64,000 bases of DNA from Xiphias gladius (taxonomy: Eukaryota > Chordata > Actinopteri > Istiophoriformes > Xiphiidae): positions 22,288,706-22,352,705 of the forward strand of contig NC_053417.1 of NCBI RefSeq assembly GCF_016859285.1. Reading direction: 5' to 3'. Of this stretch, positions 1 through 12,392 are shown piece after piece. Position 1 is the stretch's first letter; each line of letters begins with the position of its first letter. The notes beneath the pieces were generated by a model, which saw only the letters and a program-made list of their open reading frames with translations, ran no database searches and was not told where the DNA came from. The translations under genes were made by a program, and so were the position numbers.

Positions 1-224
1 GGAGCCGTATGCAACTGTCTCTCTCGACCCTGCACTAAGAATAGAAACAATGAGGTTGGTGAAGGCATAATGTGCACAAGACAAACTCAAAGGTGCCTCA
101 TTAAAAAATAAAAATATGTAAACCTAGTATTACAGGATACAAAGATGTAACAGTGCCCGTCTCTGAAAGTCCTGAAACATTCTCTCTATTATTTCCTCAC
201 TGCAGACACTGTGTTCAGAGCTGG

Positions 225-527
225 AATCATTAGTCGATTAATGGATTCATTGATCAACAGAAAATAATGAGCAGCTATTTAGGTAAATAGTTAAATTTTT
301 AAAACAAAAATTCAAAAAAATTCACTGGTTCCAGCTTCTCATATGTGAGGATTTGCTGCTTTTCTTTGTGTAATGTGACAGGAAGCCGAAATATCTTGGA
401 GTTTTGGACTGTAGGAGAATGATCAAATGATTGTGATTTTTCCCTATTTTCTAAAATGTATTGACTGAAAGATTAATCAAGAAAGTGATAGGCAGATTTA
501 TCAGTAATGAAAATTGTTAGTTGCAGC
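225..527. repeat. Dispersed teleost repeat, family A (copy 1)
   Basis: This copy contains the family signature: a GATTAAT-rich start, TTCACTGGTTCCAGCTTCTC, GAGGATTTGCTGCTTTTCTT, GTTTTGGACTGT, and an end in GTTAGTTGCAGCCCTA. The ends GTTGCAGCCCTA and (in other copies) TAGAGCTG/TAGGGCTG form short inverted repeats, as in a non-autonomous DNA element. Further copies are at 528-752, 4957-5110, 6142-6449, 11905-12335 (reverse), 13150-13442 and 20925-21250. The formal family name is not certain. Confidence 0.75.
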
Positions 528-752
528 CCTAAATGGAGGATTTGCTGCTTTTCTTTGTCTCATATCATAGTTTTGATTTTTGACTGTTGGTCCAACAAAA
601 CAAGCAATCTGAATACGTCCCCTCTTCTGCATTGCATCCGTCACAATTTTTCTGACATTTCATATGCCCAGCAACTCATTCCTTACTTCAGAAAATAAAT
701 CAGCAGATCAATCCATTGTGAAAATATAAGTCATCATTACTTGCAGCCCTAA
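528..752. repeat. Dispersed teleost repeat, family A (5'-truncated copy, tandem to copy 1)
   Basis: It starts within the family at GGAGGATTTGCTGCTTTTCT and runs to TTACTTGCAGCCCTAAAATGG. It abuts copy 1 directly, and both copies share the CCCTAAA(A)TGGA border sequence. Confidence 0.7.
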
Positions 753-3700
753 AATGGAAAAATAAAGTGAATCGTTGACCCTAAAGATCTTGCATTTACT
801 TGGCCAGCTGAAATCAGTTGGTCTTGTCTTTAGATTAAAATAAGCATCAGTGTTTTTTTCCAGCTTGTTTTTGTCCTCAGGGATTTCCTAAATTATCACA
901 CATAATTAGATGATCTCACTGCTCTAAACTGGAACATCCTGGCCTCGTCAATATATACTGTAGCTTTTGTTATAATGAACTGATCTGGTCTGTTTTTAAA
1001 GACTCCTAAAGAGTGAAAAAGGCTGCTTTTCATGGTGTATTTACAAAGTGGATACATCTACACAGACTGGACTTCTGCTGGGTCTTTGTCACTGTATATA
1101 AAGTATGTATAAGGAGTCTAGACATGGCGGTTTTCATATGCACTGTAAGTATTGGTCTTGGAGTCCCGAATACACTGTGATCCTTCTTCGACGCTAATCG
1201 GTCAGTTTGTCAGCTTGGGTAAAAGGTAGTGAGCAATATTAGAGCCAGCAGCCCGGACTTGAGCCTTACTTTCCCCAACTTCACTTAATGTACCCTTTCC
1301 GAAATGCACTGAAAAGTGTCGTCAACTGCTTGCTTACAGCCTCTGCAACCACAGCAAACAAGACGTCTTGTTTATCAGCTCCTTTTTAGCCATCAACAGC
1401 CCAGAGGGCCTCAGCGACATAACCCCACAAGAGTCAGAAGCGCTGAGCAGAAACTTGCACAAAGCGTCCTGCTGTACTGAGGGAGGATGCAGGGTGCGAG
1501 CAGAATGACAAATGCTGATTTGTATTTTTTTTATTTTAATGCTCTGGGCATTCCATGATGGTCCTGCCAGGATACATTAACAAGAATGCCCCCATTTGCT
1601 ACATGGACTAGAAGAATAGGCCGCTTTGTCTCACAGTTAAGCTGTTAACGTGCACTGTGGCACTTACAGACAACAACTGTGATGCTAATGTCAGCAGCTA
1701 CATCAGAGCAACCAGTGGTCTTCTCCACCTCTGACGTATTGTCATGCTATTACGCAAAAGCTCGGCAAATTACCAGCATAATACAAACCTTGTGTCCTTA
1801 AATGACAAACGTTGTGTTAAAATTAGCATAAAATGCTTAGAAAATAGGTTGTGACAGTGAGGTCTGCACTTTTCTACGCTCACTACCTACAGCTATAATG
1901 GTAAGAAAGGCAATAATAAATTACTCTTACAAAAATTATTAAGCAATATTGGCTAGCGTTGGCCGAAATACTTTCATGGAAATCTTTCATGAAGTAATCA
2001 CATGTATAAAATTGCAGCACAATGCAAACCAAACCATTTTCACGTAGAATTTCACCAATTTTATGGTATAATCTTGTGTGAGATTAAAGACTACAAGCTA
2101 CCGTCTTGTTGAATTCAAACTGAAATGAAATATCTGTGTGGCATCTTTGTATACTTTCTGATGCGTACTGGTCACGAGCTACACTGACTGTATAATCCAA
2201 AAGAAATGTACATTTTTTTTTACAGGGTTGAGGAGCACTTTGTTCTTTTCAGGGCACCATAAATCCTTTGAGAGCAAAAATCCGAAAAATCATTATTTTT
2301 AACCCTTTTAGGAAGTTATCCTACATAAATTTCAAAGAAGTGTTTTTTTTCTCTTAAATATGCCATGGAATGAAAGCAGTTGGGGCTAATTATGAGCATT
2401 CTTCACTGAATTAGCGTTCAGTGTGTGGTAAGGCTGTGCTCGCCTTTGTCTTGATCCCTAAACTGATCCTTTACTTATTCCCCAGAAGGTCAGAGGTCAC
2501 TTGGTTAATTAAGGGTCCAATCAGTCTTTAGATAAACTCATCTGAGCTTAATGTTTGCACTTTTTGAGGTCCAGCAGCTCTGCCTGGTACCCCTGAGCTT
2601 TGTGTGGACTCTGCTAATCTACCCACAGACAGGGGAGCAGGTTAACCCTGCTCAACAGCGCCAGGCTGGAACGGCCTTTTCATTCGAGGACTTCAGTCAA
2701 TGAAGAATGTCTGTAAGCTCTCGCCAAAGCAGAGAAATTACTCTAACTTGATGTATTGTACACAGGACGAGGGTTCAGGGTGGGGGCGTCCTAAACCTCT
2801 CAATGAGCAGCAGATTATGGAGAGTAAGTAATGTTTATGCTGCGTGAGGAGGGCAATGTTTTCAATGGATATACTGTATGTGTCCGTCACTGCTGCCACA
2901 CACATCAAGGGTGATGAAAGTGTGGCTGAGCAAATAACCATGAAATCTCTGAATGTGTTGTGGATGGATTTAACAAAGATTACTCGATAGCCCACAGTAC
3001 ATCAGTGCTTTCAAGTTATACATTTACAATTTTGATGTATTCTGACTAAACCTCCATGTGTCCATCGAGGGGGTCTAAACAGCTGCTTATGATCTATAGT
3101 ACACACAACTACATTATCTTTCTGAAGACAATATTTTATTACAGTAATATCTGAGATAACATTATTTTGTATTTCCTCCACAGCGGCCATTATGAAATAA
3201 TGAGATCCTATTTAACGTTGTAAAAAAAAAAAAAAAAAAGGTTTTTTTTGTCACCCAAGTATTTTAAATGTGCAAATGTGCATTATGATCTTAAAAAGTC
3301 AAGGGCACAAATGTAAGTATATACTTGTACAAAGATTCCCTACAGTTCAAGTATGTTTTTTTTCAAAAGACTTATGATCGTAGAGTCTTTCCAAACACCT
3401 GAAAAAACAAATCAATGGCAAAATCTAAAGCTTCCTCGGTGTCTCTTTTGGAGAAATGCAAAATCTCAAACACATGAGAATGTAAACAGATATATATACG
3501 CAAGAATACACGGATAAACGTGTGTCCTCATGACAAACTCCACGTACACTTACATCAGCTTCATAATCATGTAAAAAGCCACAATTTCCAAAAAAGTACA
3601 AACACAAAGCTGAAATAGGAACAACTCACTAAAGTGTATGGTCAGGAACACCTTAACAAATCCTTAAAACCTTTGTACCGTGCGCTTTTTTGGATTTTTT

Positions 3701-4402
3701 TTTTTAACACTGTAAACCGCCGAATCAAAGGAAAATGCACCAGAAAAAAAGAACAGATATAACCACAAAAAAGCAACAACACAGAAATTCTCAATCACAG
3801 ATAAGCAAGCGCAGCGCCACACAACACAGCTGAACACATTTCTAATGCTATTTCATAACAACCTTTCTGAAAACTCATGCAGAAGACAAACAGGGAAAAA
3901 CTCACCAAAGTGCCTTGTTAAAATGCACGCTCATACGCAAGGGCCTCTACTCCTACAGAAAATCTTAACAGTCTCCTGTCCCTTGGACTGCCAGGGAATC
4001 AAAGCTATGAAAAGATGTGAATGTAGCTGAGCAAATAGGATTAAAGATGGCTAAATCCAAATGGCTGGAAGCACAGCATGCATTAAAGAGGAATTCTCTC
4101 AGGAAAGATAATCCCCATATACGCATTTTAGCACACTTCACTCACTCCTGTGTTTTTTTACACACAGTCATAGTAAAACCACGCTTGCCTGACTGTCCAC
4201 ACACACACGAGTCAATAAAATCTATAAATACGGCTCCGCCTGGACCGTTCAGACTGCAGCAGTGACACATGCAACTTCTAATTTCAGAGGTGGAAACTTT
4301 ATACATACACTGTCATAATTTTGACATCCTGAGAATCATCCAGGCTGCCATACTCCCTCTTCCTCCCTTGCCATCCAAAAAGCCATAATCACTGTTGCTT
4401 AC

Positions 4403-4643
4403 CTTCAGCACCTCCATCGGTACCTGTGCAGCCGGCGGTAAACTGACAGGCACACTGACATTGATGGCAGGGGTCTGGGCCGCTGTGGTTTGTGGGTACG
4501 GGGAGGCCTGCTGTCTCTGCTGCTCCCGTCGCTCCTGCTCCTGAAGCTGCTCCCGCATCAGCTGCTGCCGCAGCAGGATGCGTGATGTCATGGCCGAGGA
4601 GCTCAGCGGGGGCTTGGAGGAGCCGTGCTGGTCCGACGGGCTG
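4403..4643 (-). CDS. mitf: MITF exon 1B (shared N-terminal exon of the long isoforms)
   Basis: This is an internal coding exon of microphthalmia-associated transcription factor, a bHLH-leucine-zipper activator of pigment, lysosome and osteoclast genes. The 241 bases are one phase-completing base plus 80 codons. They include MTSRILLRQQLMREQ, a Q/E/R-rich helix, TPAINVSVP and AQVPMEVLK, which is the MITF exon 1B sequence (human about 83 residues). TFEB and TFE3 differ in this region, with TFE3 reading RVLLRQQLMRAQ. The minus-strand acceptor is TCGGCAG before CAGCCC. The donor after GAGGTGCTGAAG is GTAAGC, phase 0, where human also splices to exon 2 (VQTHLEN). This segment carries the conserved helix that in MiT/TFE family members contacts Rag GTPases. 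The rest of the protein, including the DNA-binding domain, lies outside the window. Whether this is the a or b teleost duplicate cannot be decided here. Confidence 0.93.
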
Positions 4644-4956
4644 CTGCCGAGGGGAGAAAGATGCCAGATGAATGAGCAGAGACGGAGAGAGCGGGAATGT
4701 CAAGAAAAGAGAGGGAAAGCAAAAGGGTGAGGTGAGGAGAGGTGAAAGGAAAAAGAGGGTGATAACAGAGAGAGGGTAGAGAGAGGTCAGACGAGGAGAG
4801 AGAGGTCAAGCAAAAGACACAAGAGAGGAAAACCATTAGCATGAAAGGTAGAAGACGACGGAGGGAAGGCACATGGACTAAAAGGTTAATATGATGAAAG
4901 GAAAGTGGCCGAGTGGATGATGGAGGGGATAGAGAGCAACAAGAAAATCTTATCTG

Positions 4957-5110
4957 TAGAGCTGCCACGACGAGTCGATTAATCGATTAGTTGACCGAAA
5001 GCCGATTAAATGGCAACTAGTTTGATCATCTCATAATCATTTTTTTAAGCTTTCACCTTCTCAAATACGAGGATTTATGACATGACATGTCCTTGGGTTC
5101 TGGACAGTGG
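4957..5110. repeat. Dispersed teleost repeat, family A (5' half)
   Basis: It begins TAGAGCTGCCACGACGAGTC, then GATTAATCGATTAGTTGACC and TTCTCAAATACGAGGATTTA. The 3' half is missing or diverged. Confidence 0.7.
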
Positions 5111-6141
5111 ACAGACAGGGAGCAAAGAGCAGCCGCTGCACTCGCAGCTTTTTACACGCAACAGAAAGAGGAACATTTTTCATAAAAGGTTGCTTCAGTT
5201 TTCCCACTCTCTTAAATTTAGACGGCTTCTCCCCAGACTGAGTCCTGCAGTCCTAAAATAGAGAGGCTCTGCTGAAGCAGAAGTTGTCGGGATGAAGCCT
5301 TCGTCGAGTGAGTGATCCTTTTGATAAAACTCGGTAAAACGTCTGGCCAATCCAGCTGTGCAGTAATCGCACTAATTAGCCAGCGGAGTCAAACACAGCT
5401 TCGGTCTACAGCGTATTCAGTGGGTGTTGAGCCCTCTACATACCATAATTCCCCCAGCCCCCCACCAGCTCTGCATACAATCTCATTGTCTGATACCACA
5501 CCCAGTGAACCCTGCACAGGAGCAAATTATGCTACAATATATATTAAAACCTGATTTTTCTGAGAATTATGTGGTCAAACAAGAGAACAGTCCAAACCTT
5601 TATTTTATAAGATTAACATAAACAGTTCCATTCATTTCTGAAGACAATGCCGAGGCAAAATAGCTGACTACTGATCCTGGATAAATTAAATAACTGGTAG
5701 ATTTGATGACTGAATTAAAGCAGAACAAAGACTGCAGCTTGTTCTCTGAAAGTGCTGCAGCAGTTTGGGTCTTTCAATTTTTTTTTTTTGTTTTTTTGGT
5801 CAAGTTCCTTTGTACCTCACCCAATACATAGAATCAGGTTTATCGTTAATATGCATAATTCCTTTGCCTGTGTTACTTTGGGTGATTGTGCTTCCTTTCA
5901 TCCCAGAAATTTCAAACAAATGTCACTGGCTCTAATGCTAAAACAACTTTTTAAGCATTTTTTTCATTTACACTGCCAGAAACGAATCCTTTGATTTTTT
6001 CCTTTTTTCTTTTAATCTACTTCGCTGTTTGAATGTTTGAGTGTCGAGACAAGAGTAGTTTCATTTCCTTTTTCTTTTCTCCAGTTACAAAAATAAGAAC
6101 TTGAACTGTAGGAAAAACTACCACAACAATTTTCATTGAAC

Positions 6142-6449
6142 TAGAGCTGAGACAAGCGGCTGTTTCGTCGATTTATTGGCAACAATTTTGATAACCGATT
6201 AATCATTTGTCATTTTTAAAGCAAAAATATCACTGGTTCCAACTTCTCAAATGTGAATATTTGCTGTTGTTTTTTTTTTTTTTGTCTTTTATGATAGTAA
6301 ACGGAGAATCTTTTGGTTTTGATTCTTACTTGTGGCCTTGTGTTATGGGAAGTTGTGATGGTTATTTTTCACAATTTTAACCTACTACTCAAGAAAATAA
6401 TCAAAAGAGTCATTGATAACGAAGATAACGGTTAGTTGCATCCCTAGAA
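6142..6449. repeat. Dispersed teleost repeat, family A (near full length)
   Basis: It runs from TAGAGCTGAGACAAGCGGCT to CGGTTAGTTGCATCCCTAG with the internal TATCACTGGTTCCAACTTCT and TTTATGATAGTAAAC motifs. This is the best-preserved copy in the window, about 0.3 kb. Confidence 0.78.
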
Positions 6450-6654
6450 TAAACACTGATGCTGATCAGCTTTATGGATTTTACCGTATTACTTCTTAAC
6501 TAGCGCCTTCTAATTTCAAACGTACTGTACTGTACAATATGCTGGAGAAATACACATTTTACGTCATGAGAGATGGTTCCCTGTAATACTGATTACTTCA
6601 CCTTGTCTTGTGATGACCCTCTAATACACAAACACACACACTCATAATTAAGCA

Positions 6655-7070
6655 GATTTACTCAACCTTTGCGGTACTTGTACTTCACTTGAGTATTTCC
6701 ATTTTAAGCTACTTTATACTTCTGCTCCACTACATTTCAGGGGAAAACACTGTGTTTCACAGCACCACATTTATCTGACAGCTGCAGTTACGTTACAGAT
6801 TCAGATTATTGATACAAATATACACAATAAATGACGATGCATTATTATAGAATATCAATTAACCTTGCACCAGTTTTATACCAGTGCTACCAATTTGTAT
6901 GTAAAGTAGTTAAAATTAGCCCCATCTTTACAAGCTGCAACATTAAAGTGATGCTTACAGACGAATGCATCAATTATCATAATCCAATAAAATATACTAT
7001 TCTGAAATAGAGCACTGTAATATATTTTGATGCTAATACCCTGTGGAGTTTTCCACCACTATTAGCACCA
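6655..7070. repeat. Dispersed teleost repeat, family B (copy 1)
   Basis: Signature: ACTTGAGTATTTCCATTTTA, CTTCTGCTCCACTACATTTC, ATTATCATAATCCAATAAAA and TTTTGATGCTAATACCCTGT, ending near TTTTCCACCACTATTAG. The same family recurs at 19495-19790, 31420-31925, 35505-35975, 57085-57255 and 63908-64000. It is a common percomorph interspersed repeat whose formal class I cannot name with certainty. Confidence 0.75.
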
Positions 7071-7164
7071 CAGAACAGCGCTGTTACGACTGCGTCCATG
7101 TTTTGCGTGTATCATGCATGCATGCGAGCACACAAGCACACGGCGACTGACATCCCGACTTGGT

Positions 7165-7255
7165 TTCATGCCGTTCCCCTGATCGACAGTTGGTGGCAGT
7201 AATGCACCAACAAACTAAGCAGTGTGCCAACACAGGCAGTAACATGGAGGTAAGC
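7165..7255. repeat. Short dispersed fish repeat fragment
   Basis: GATCGACAGTTGGTGGCAGT followed by AATGCACCAACAAACTA resembles a widespread fish interspersed sequence found at many loci. Only a fragment is present. Confidence 0.4.
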
Positions 7256-8329
7256 AATGCAGGATTTGAAATATTAACCTCTCTTTCACACTCCATCACG
7301 AAAATTATTAGTCTATGTAATCAATGTTTTTAAAAACACATCTATCAGTTTTTGACATCGGCGACAGATGTTTCTTTTTCACTCTCCTCATTGCTGTTTT
7401 AGTTATTTTGACTCTTAGTAAAAATTACAGCTAAACGTATTATTCAACCTGACTCAAAGACTCTTTAGTGTCACAGCTTTATTATCTGCTCCCCCCTCAA
7501 CTTTACAGCAAAAAACAAACACCACTGACAGGCTACAACACTCAGTCTGACAGTTGCAGTTTCAATAGTTTTGGCCTCTCCACACCCTTCCTGTCAATCT
7601 GAGCGAAAACACAGTCGTCGTCAGCCCAAACATAACAACAACCTGAAGGTGTAGCAGCACTTCCAGGAATAAGAGAGGACAGACCAGTTTCCCTCCCCAC
7701 CTCGCGAGACTCAAGAGTCGGCAGCGCGCGAGAAAACACCGACACGCACCTGCACCGCTCCGAGGGAGCAAAGGGAGGTCCACTGTGTTGTTAAAGGACA
7801 CTTCAGCAACGATGATTGAGGGAGGACAGAACATCTGTTTTACCACCGACCTCGAATTTTTAAATCAAACAACCTTGTCAGTACCTCAATAACAAGCTGT
7901 TGTCTCTTACCACGGCAGCCCCAATATCAGCTTTTACATTATATTGCACCGTATACTGTATATGACATGCTTTATAAATAATAAACTAGAAATTTGGACG
8001 GGAGCAGTTTGCAGTGTTTTGAGTCCTTGGAAGGCAGAAATCTTGACATTAGACGACAGAAAACTAAATTTTTTTTCCCGGAAATTGCAGACTAACTCAC
8101 CGCAATGTCAAATAGCACTTAATCATGGTGAGGAAACTGCTTTGTAAAGCCAAATCAGCAGGTAAATTCAGATAACACTGTGCTATCCTTTAAATTCATG
8201 GAGCTTTTTAGGCTGCAAATTTGTTGTGGCGACCTTTTCCCACCATCCGCCAAGGGAAGTAAGGCATTACAGAGGAACTTACAGAAACGTAAAAACAATA
8301 CTCAGAATTTACAGGCATGCTAGCAGGTC

Positions 8330-8398
8330 AGTGAGGCTGCACATAGGCACAGCTGAGCTATGAGCTAAATGCTAATGTCACAATGACACCGCTGGCGT
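8330..8398. repeat. Fragment of dispersed teleost repeat, family C
   Basis: GTGAGGCTGCACATAGGCAC and GAGCTAAATGCTAATGTCAC match the start of the longer copy at 44185-44563 (GAGGCTGGACTTAAGCACAG, TGCTAACATCAGCATGCTAA). Confidence 0.55.
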
Positions 8399-11300
8399 GT
8401 GGTTATATTTGTTAGATATTTGTTTTTTAACATCAACCCATAACAAAGACTTTTTTGATACAAAAATCAAATTTGTTTTTTCGAAAGAACTGTGACCAGG
8501 ATACTTTATCTGCTGAGCTGGACATTTTACAGTTACAGTTACAGGAAATTAAACCATTAATGACCAGAAACTTCTCTACAAAGCAAAGCTCAAATCCTCT
8601 TTCTCTCTGTTTCTTCTTTTCGACTGTTCTGTGGCTTTTCGCCGAACAAACCACTGAAGCACATAAAAAGCTCTTTTGTCCTTTTTTTAAAAAACATTTT
8701 TCACTCGTGTGTGTGAACACCTCCTCGCATGTTTGTGTATCTAAAAAAAAAAAAAACAAAAAAAGAAAAAAAAAAAAAAGAAAAAAGAAATACAATGGCT
8801 GTACAGTCTTGAAGAGCCCCACCCACCCAACTCATGATTCCTCAGATTCTGCTCACTACGCTACTCCATCGTACTCCATTATTAGTCTGAGCTGAGTGTT
8901 TGATGCAGGTTTTTTAATGACTGACAGACAGACAGACAGGGACTAAACAGGGAAATGAAGTAGCTTTGCATCCATAGAGGAGCAACGGCAGGTAACAAAG
9001 TTCAGCGGAGCCACTGGGGTCGGATCGGAGTCAAAACACTGAGCCGTCCAAAGGAAAATGATCTGTGATGCTGGTACTACCAGTACCCCTGCCGGTAATT
9101 GACTGGAGATGGTAGGTGGTAGAAAGCTGCATCTGACTTTGCAGACCTAATGAGCCTTTGCTGACAAAAGAATAGCTCTGCCTAATGGACAATAATGGTA
9201 AAACAACAACCTCATTTAAAAACCAATAGGAGACAATTTATTTTACTCTGTCCTGCTTTTCTGCTACAAATAAACACGTCCCAGCCCTTCTGTGATGAAC
9301 TATTTTATCAAAAAGGTGAGTGTTATTTGTCAAAGTAACACAAGCTTTTTTAGCTTTTTAAGAGCTCACTTCTTAGTTATTAATCAATGATCAACTGCAA
9401 TCAACTCTATGCTTATATGAGAAACTATGATTTTGATTATTAACAAGTTGTTGCAAAAAGTATTCTACAAAAAACACACTTTCCAAGGAGAAATCTGCCA
9501 AAGCTATGAATGTAGATACTGACCACACACAGTTCTGTGCACACTGTCCTTCATGTGTACATATAGTGTCGTACACACACGTATACATTCCAAAATTATG
9601 CCTTAATGCATGCCAACAATATCACAGATGCTGCGGCGCCATACTCACAGACAGTCAAAGGAGCAGGGTCGGCACACTTGCACTCCTACGGCCTCCATAT
9701 TTGTTTGTTTTTTCCTGAAGGTGCACCACCCGCCCTTGGAAAGCAGTGAAAGTCATGCTGGTGGTGCAGCACTGAATGTGTGTCAGAGGGGGGAGGCTCC
9801 AGGGCCCGGCCTGGAATCTCCAATCGCCACACAGAGTCGCAGGCAGAGGACCAGCCCCGTCGGGTGCAGCAGCGGAGCAGGGCAGAGGAGAGGAGAGGGC
9901 AGGCGGCCACTGGAAACACACTATCCATCAACACGCTGATTTAAAACCACACAGGTACTGTTTCACTTGGAGACAAGTTGCCAGTGTCGAGTGGGCAGCC
10001 TACAACCAAGTTTTAGTCGCTGTCCTGCGAAAACCATGCATCTCAGAAATGTCAGCTTTTCATGGGCTGCGCAAAAACCAGCTTGTTTCCAGCTTTTTGA
10101 CAACACATTTTTCAGATAATACAATCAATTTTTCTGATGGTTTATTTGGACGTTTGCCCTTCACTGTGCAGAATGATGTATGTGCAGGAGCTTGACACTA
10201 GAAGGCTGTTTTCACATTCATCAGCTGCAGGGGGAAAGGTCCTCTCTGTTCATCTGAAATCTGAGCCTTCCCCAAAGCAAGGTGTATATGCGAGATATTT
10301 TTGTTACCTTACAACTAGTCCGAAAGCCAATTATGGTCCAGTATTCAACCTACACAAGTGTGAGAGAAACTTGATACCTGTAGTACATTAATGTTGAGAA
10401 TGGAACAAGAAATCTCGTGTCCAGCAGTTAAAATTTTGCAATCAACAATATTTACGTAGATCACAGATTCTGAACTTTTCTATGAGGTAATGTAACTTTA
10501 AGAATTTTTAACTCTGTAGTTGAACTTTTTTAGAGGAAATCCCTTGACGAAAATTATTACTCCGAGCAAAGCATTGTCATATGTATTAAAACGGGCCTGG
10601 AGGGGCTCTTGAAGAAATAGTTAATCCTTCAGTTTATCTGAAAAATTCAAAATCAGATATATGATTTTTGCTGGGCAGCAATGTTTCTCTCACTATAATA
10701 TTCAAACTACATTCAAGGTTTACCAGCTTCTCTGCACGTTGAGAAAATCTCTTGAAATCAGAGTGAATAAACTGAAAAACGCATTTTTCCAGCTGACAGC
10801 CGCACACATGACGCACTAATTATACACAAGCATGTTTACCATGATACACTGTGATTACAAAGAGATCTTGAGAAACAAGAACATCAAGGACCTCGCTGTT
10901 TTCAAATGTGTCACATATCTTGAGACTAAGTTTATATCTCAGATGTAACATCATACCCAACAAACAACCACTGAAATCCTTACACAAAACATTACTGAGG
11001 TCTTTATATAAAGTCATTAACAGCCATTCTTCCACCAGAGGGAGATCATTCATCTCTTAGCTGTGATTTTGTAATAGCTTACTGAGAAGAAAGTGGGAGG
11101 ACACCGTGACTTATGAATATCACACAGCTATAAAGGGAGTGCACAGCAAGAAAGGTGAGAAAGGACAAGCTGGTGAGATCTCATTTTAAAAGGCAGCCAA
11201 GAAACTGCGCTGCTAAAACACCAGACTAGCTGCCAGTGATGATCCTGTCTCCTTTTGTTTGTCTCTGCCAGGATGCAAGTGTTGTGCTCTCAGAGCAGAT

Positions 11301-11404
11301 CAGGCCGTACTGGCAGACTTGCACGACCGCTCTGCTGGAATACGGCTCAGTGATTATGACCCTACATGACAGTACATTGATCCACTCGGACTCCCTGCTG
11401 CTCA

Positions 11405-11438
<34 letters not shown>
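11405..11438. repeat. CA/TG dinucleotide microsatellite
   Basis: This is an uninterrupted CA tract of about 16 units in the long mitf intron. The open frames across it are artefacts. Confidence 0.9.
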
Positions 11439-11440
<2 letters not shown>

Positions 11441-11577
11441 CAGCGTGCTGCAGCTGGCATCATCCCCCCGGAGTCGGTTACTAGCAAGCAGATCGGTGAT
11501 AATGGGAAGCATCTGTATGCGAGTAATAATGAGTAATAATCCATTTAATATAGATAAGTTTGGGATATAGATACGCT

Positions 11578-11862
11578 GAGGGTGGCTGTGGCTCGGGAAG
11601 TAGAGCAGGTCGTCCACTAACCGGAAGGTCGGCAGGTCAATCCCCGGCTCCACCAGTCCGCATGTCCAAGTGTCCCCGGGCAGGATACTGAACCCCAAAG
11701 TGCCCCTGATGTATCGTCGGCGTGTGAATGTGAATGTGTTTGTGTACGGAGAGCGCCCTTTGTATAGAAAAGGCTCTGTATGAATGGGTGAATGTCGCAG
11801 TAGTGAAAAGCGCTTTGAGCGGTCAATAAGACTAGAAAAGCGCTATACAAGTGCAGTCCATG
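11578..11862 (+). repeat. tRNA-derived SINE
   Basis: The head has tRNA-like Pol III promoter elements: an A-box-like TGGCTCGGGAAGTAGAGCAG near 11588 and a B-box-like GGTCAATCCCCGG near 11635-11647. The body reads GATACTGAACCCCAAAGTG, then GTGTGAATGTGAATGTG, and the tail AAAAGCGCTATACAAGTGCA followed by GTCCATG. This is a common percomorph SINE layout. It is a full-length-looking, plus-oriented copy of about 0.28 kb inside the mitf intron. Confidence 0.8.
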
Positions 11863-11904
11863 TTCGATCTGTTTATATGATGTTTTACATTAAACAAGAC
11901 CATG

Positions 11905-12331
11905 CAGTGCAAGTAGGGCTGCAAATTAAGATGATTAACATGCCGAGTTATTCCTTTATTAATTTTATCCCGTGAATCACTTTAAGGTGGTTCAACTTAT
12001 ACGTGTAAGTTCCCCTGCTCCCCGAAAAGTGTGAGTTAACCGGACTTCGGTTGAATAATTAGTTCACACTTTATTGAATGAGTTGAGTGAACTGTCAGCA
12101 GTATTCATACAACATATCATTTCAAGTCAAAAGAACTTCAAGTCAGGAGAACTCATGTTTATAAGTTCTGAAGTGGAATTAACTTAACATTAATAAAACC
12201 TCTTAAATTCCTCTATGATGTTTTAGAGTGTATAAAATGTCAGAAAATAGTGAAAAATGCCAATCACAACCTCCAAAAGCCAAAGGTGACGTCTTTAAAT
12301 GTTTTCTCACACAAAGGGTCAAAACATCTAA

Positions 12332-12335
<4 letters not shown>
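11905..12335 (-). repeat. Dispersed teleost repeat, family A, reverse orientation and interrupted
   Basis: AGTAGGGCTGCAAATTAAGA at 11910-11930 matches the inverted terminus. 12222-12335 (AATGTCAGAAAATAGTGAAA, then AAAGGTGACGTCTTTAAAT) is the reverse complement of the family interior. About 260 bases of other sequence intervene, and a TA microsatellite follows. Confidence 0.55.

Positions 12336-12340
<5 letters not shown>

Positions 12341-12390
<50 letters not shown>
12341..12390. repeat. TA dinucleotide microsatellite
   Basis: This is a pure TA tract of about 25 units, followed by GATCCAACCC and an A-run. Confidence 0.9.

Positions 12391-12392
<2 letters not shown>

Larger units (their letters stand above)
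1..4402 (-). other. mitf: mitf intron after exon 1B (open at left edge)
   Basis: This is non-coding sequence downstream, on the minus strand, of mitf exon 1B. No open frame resembles MITF exon 2, whose expected start reads THLENPTKYH, so the remaining mitf exons must lie left of the window. By eye I also found no exon 1M (MLEMLEY-type start), although an exon that short would be easy to miss. Two adjacent copies of a dispersed fish repeat fill about 225-752. The rest is AT-rich. The stretch around 2380-2560 (homeobox-like TAATTA motifs, no repeat signature) is the best candidate for a regulatory element. Confidence 0.7.

Noticed and set aside
4403-4643. TFEB or TFE3 instead of MITF
   Set aside because: The exon has PAINVSVP and AQVPMEVLK and is preceded by an MITF-A specific exon 1A. 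TFE3 and TFEB differ at these positions.
4389-4968. Long minus-strand frames overlapping MITF exon 1B as separate genes
   Set aside because: One is an out-of-frame shadow of the MITF exon, and the other runs through pyrimidine-rich intron sequence.
8433-8895. 129- and 146-codon frames on both strands
   Set aside because: They cross a poly(A)/poly(T)-rich tract (KKKNKKRKKKK and its reverse FFFLFFFFF) and have no conserved features.
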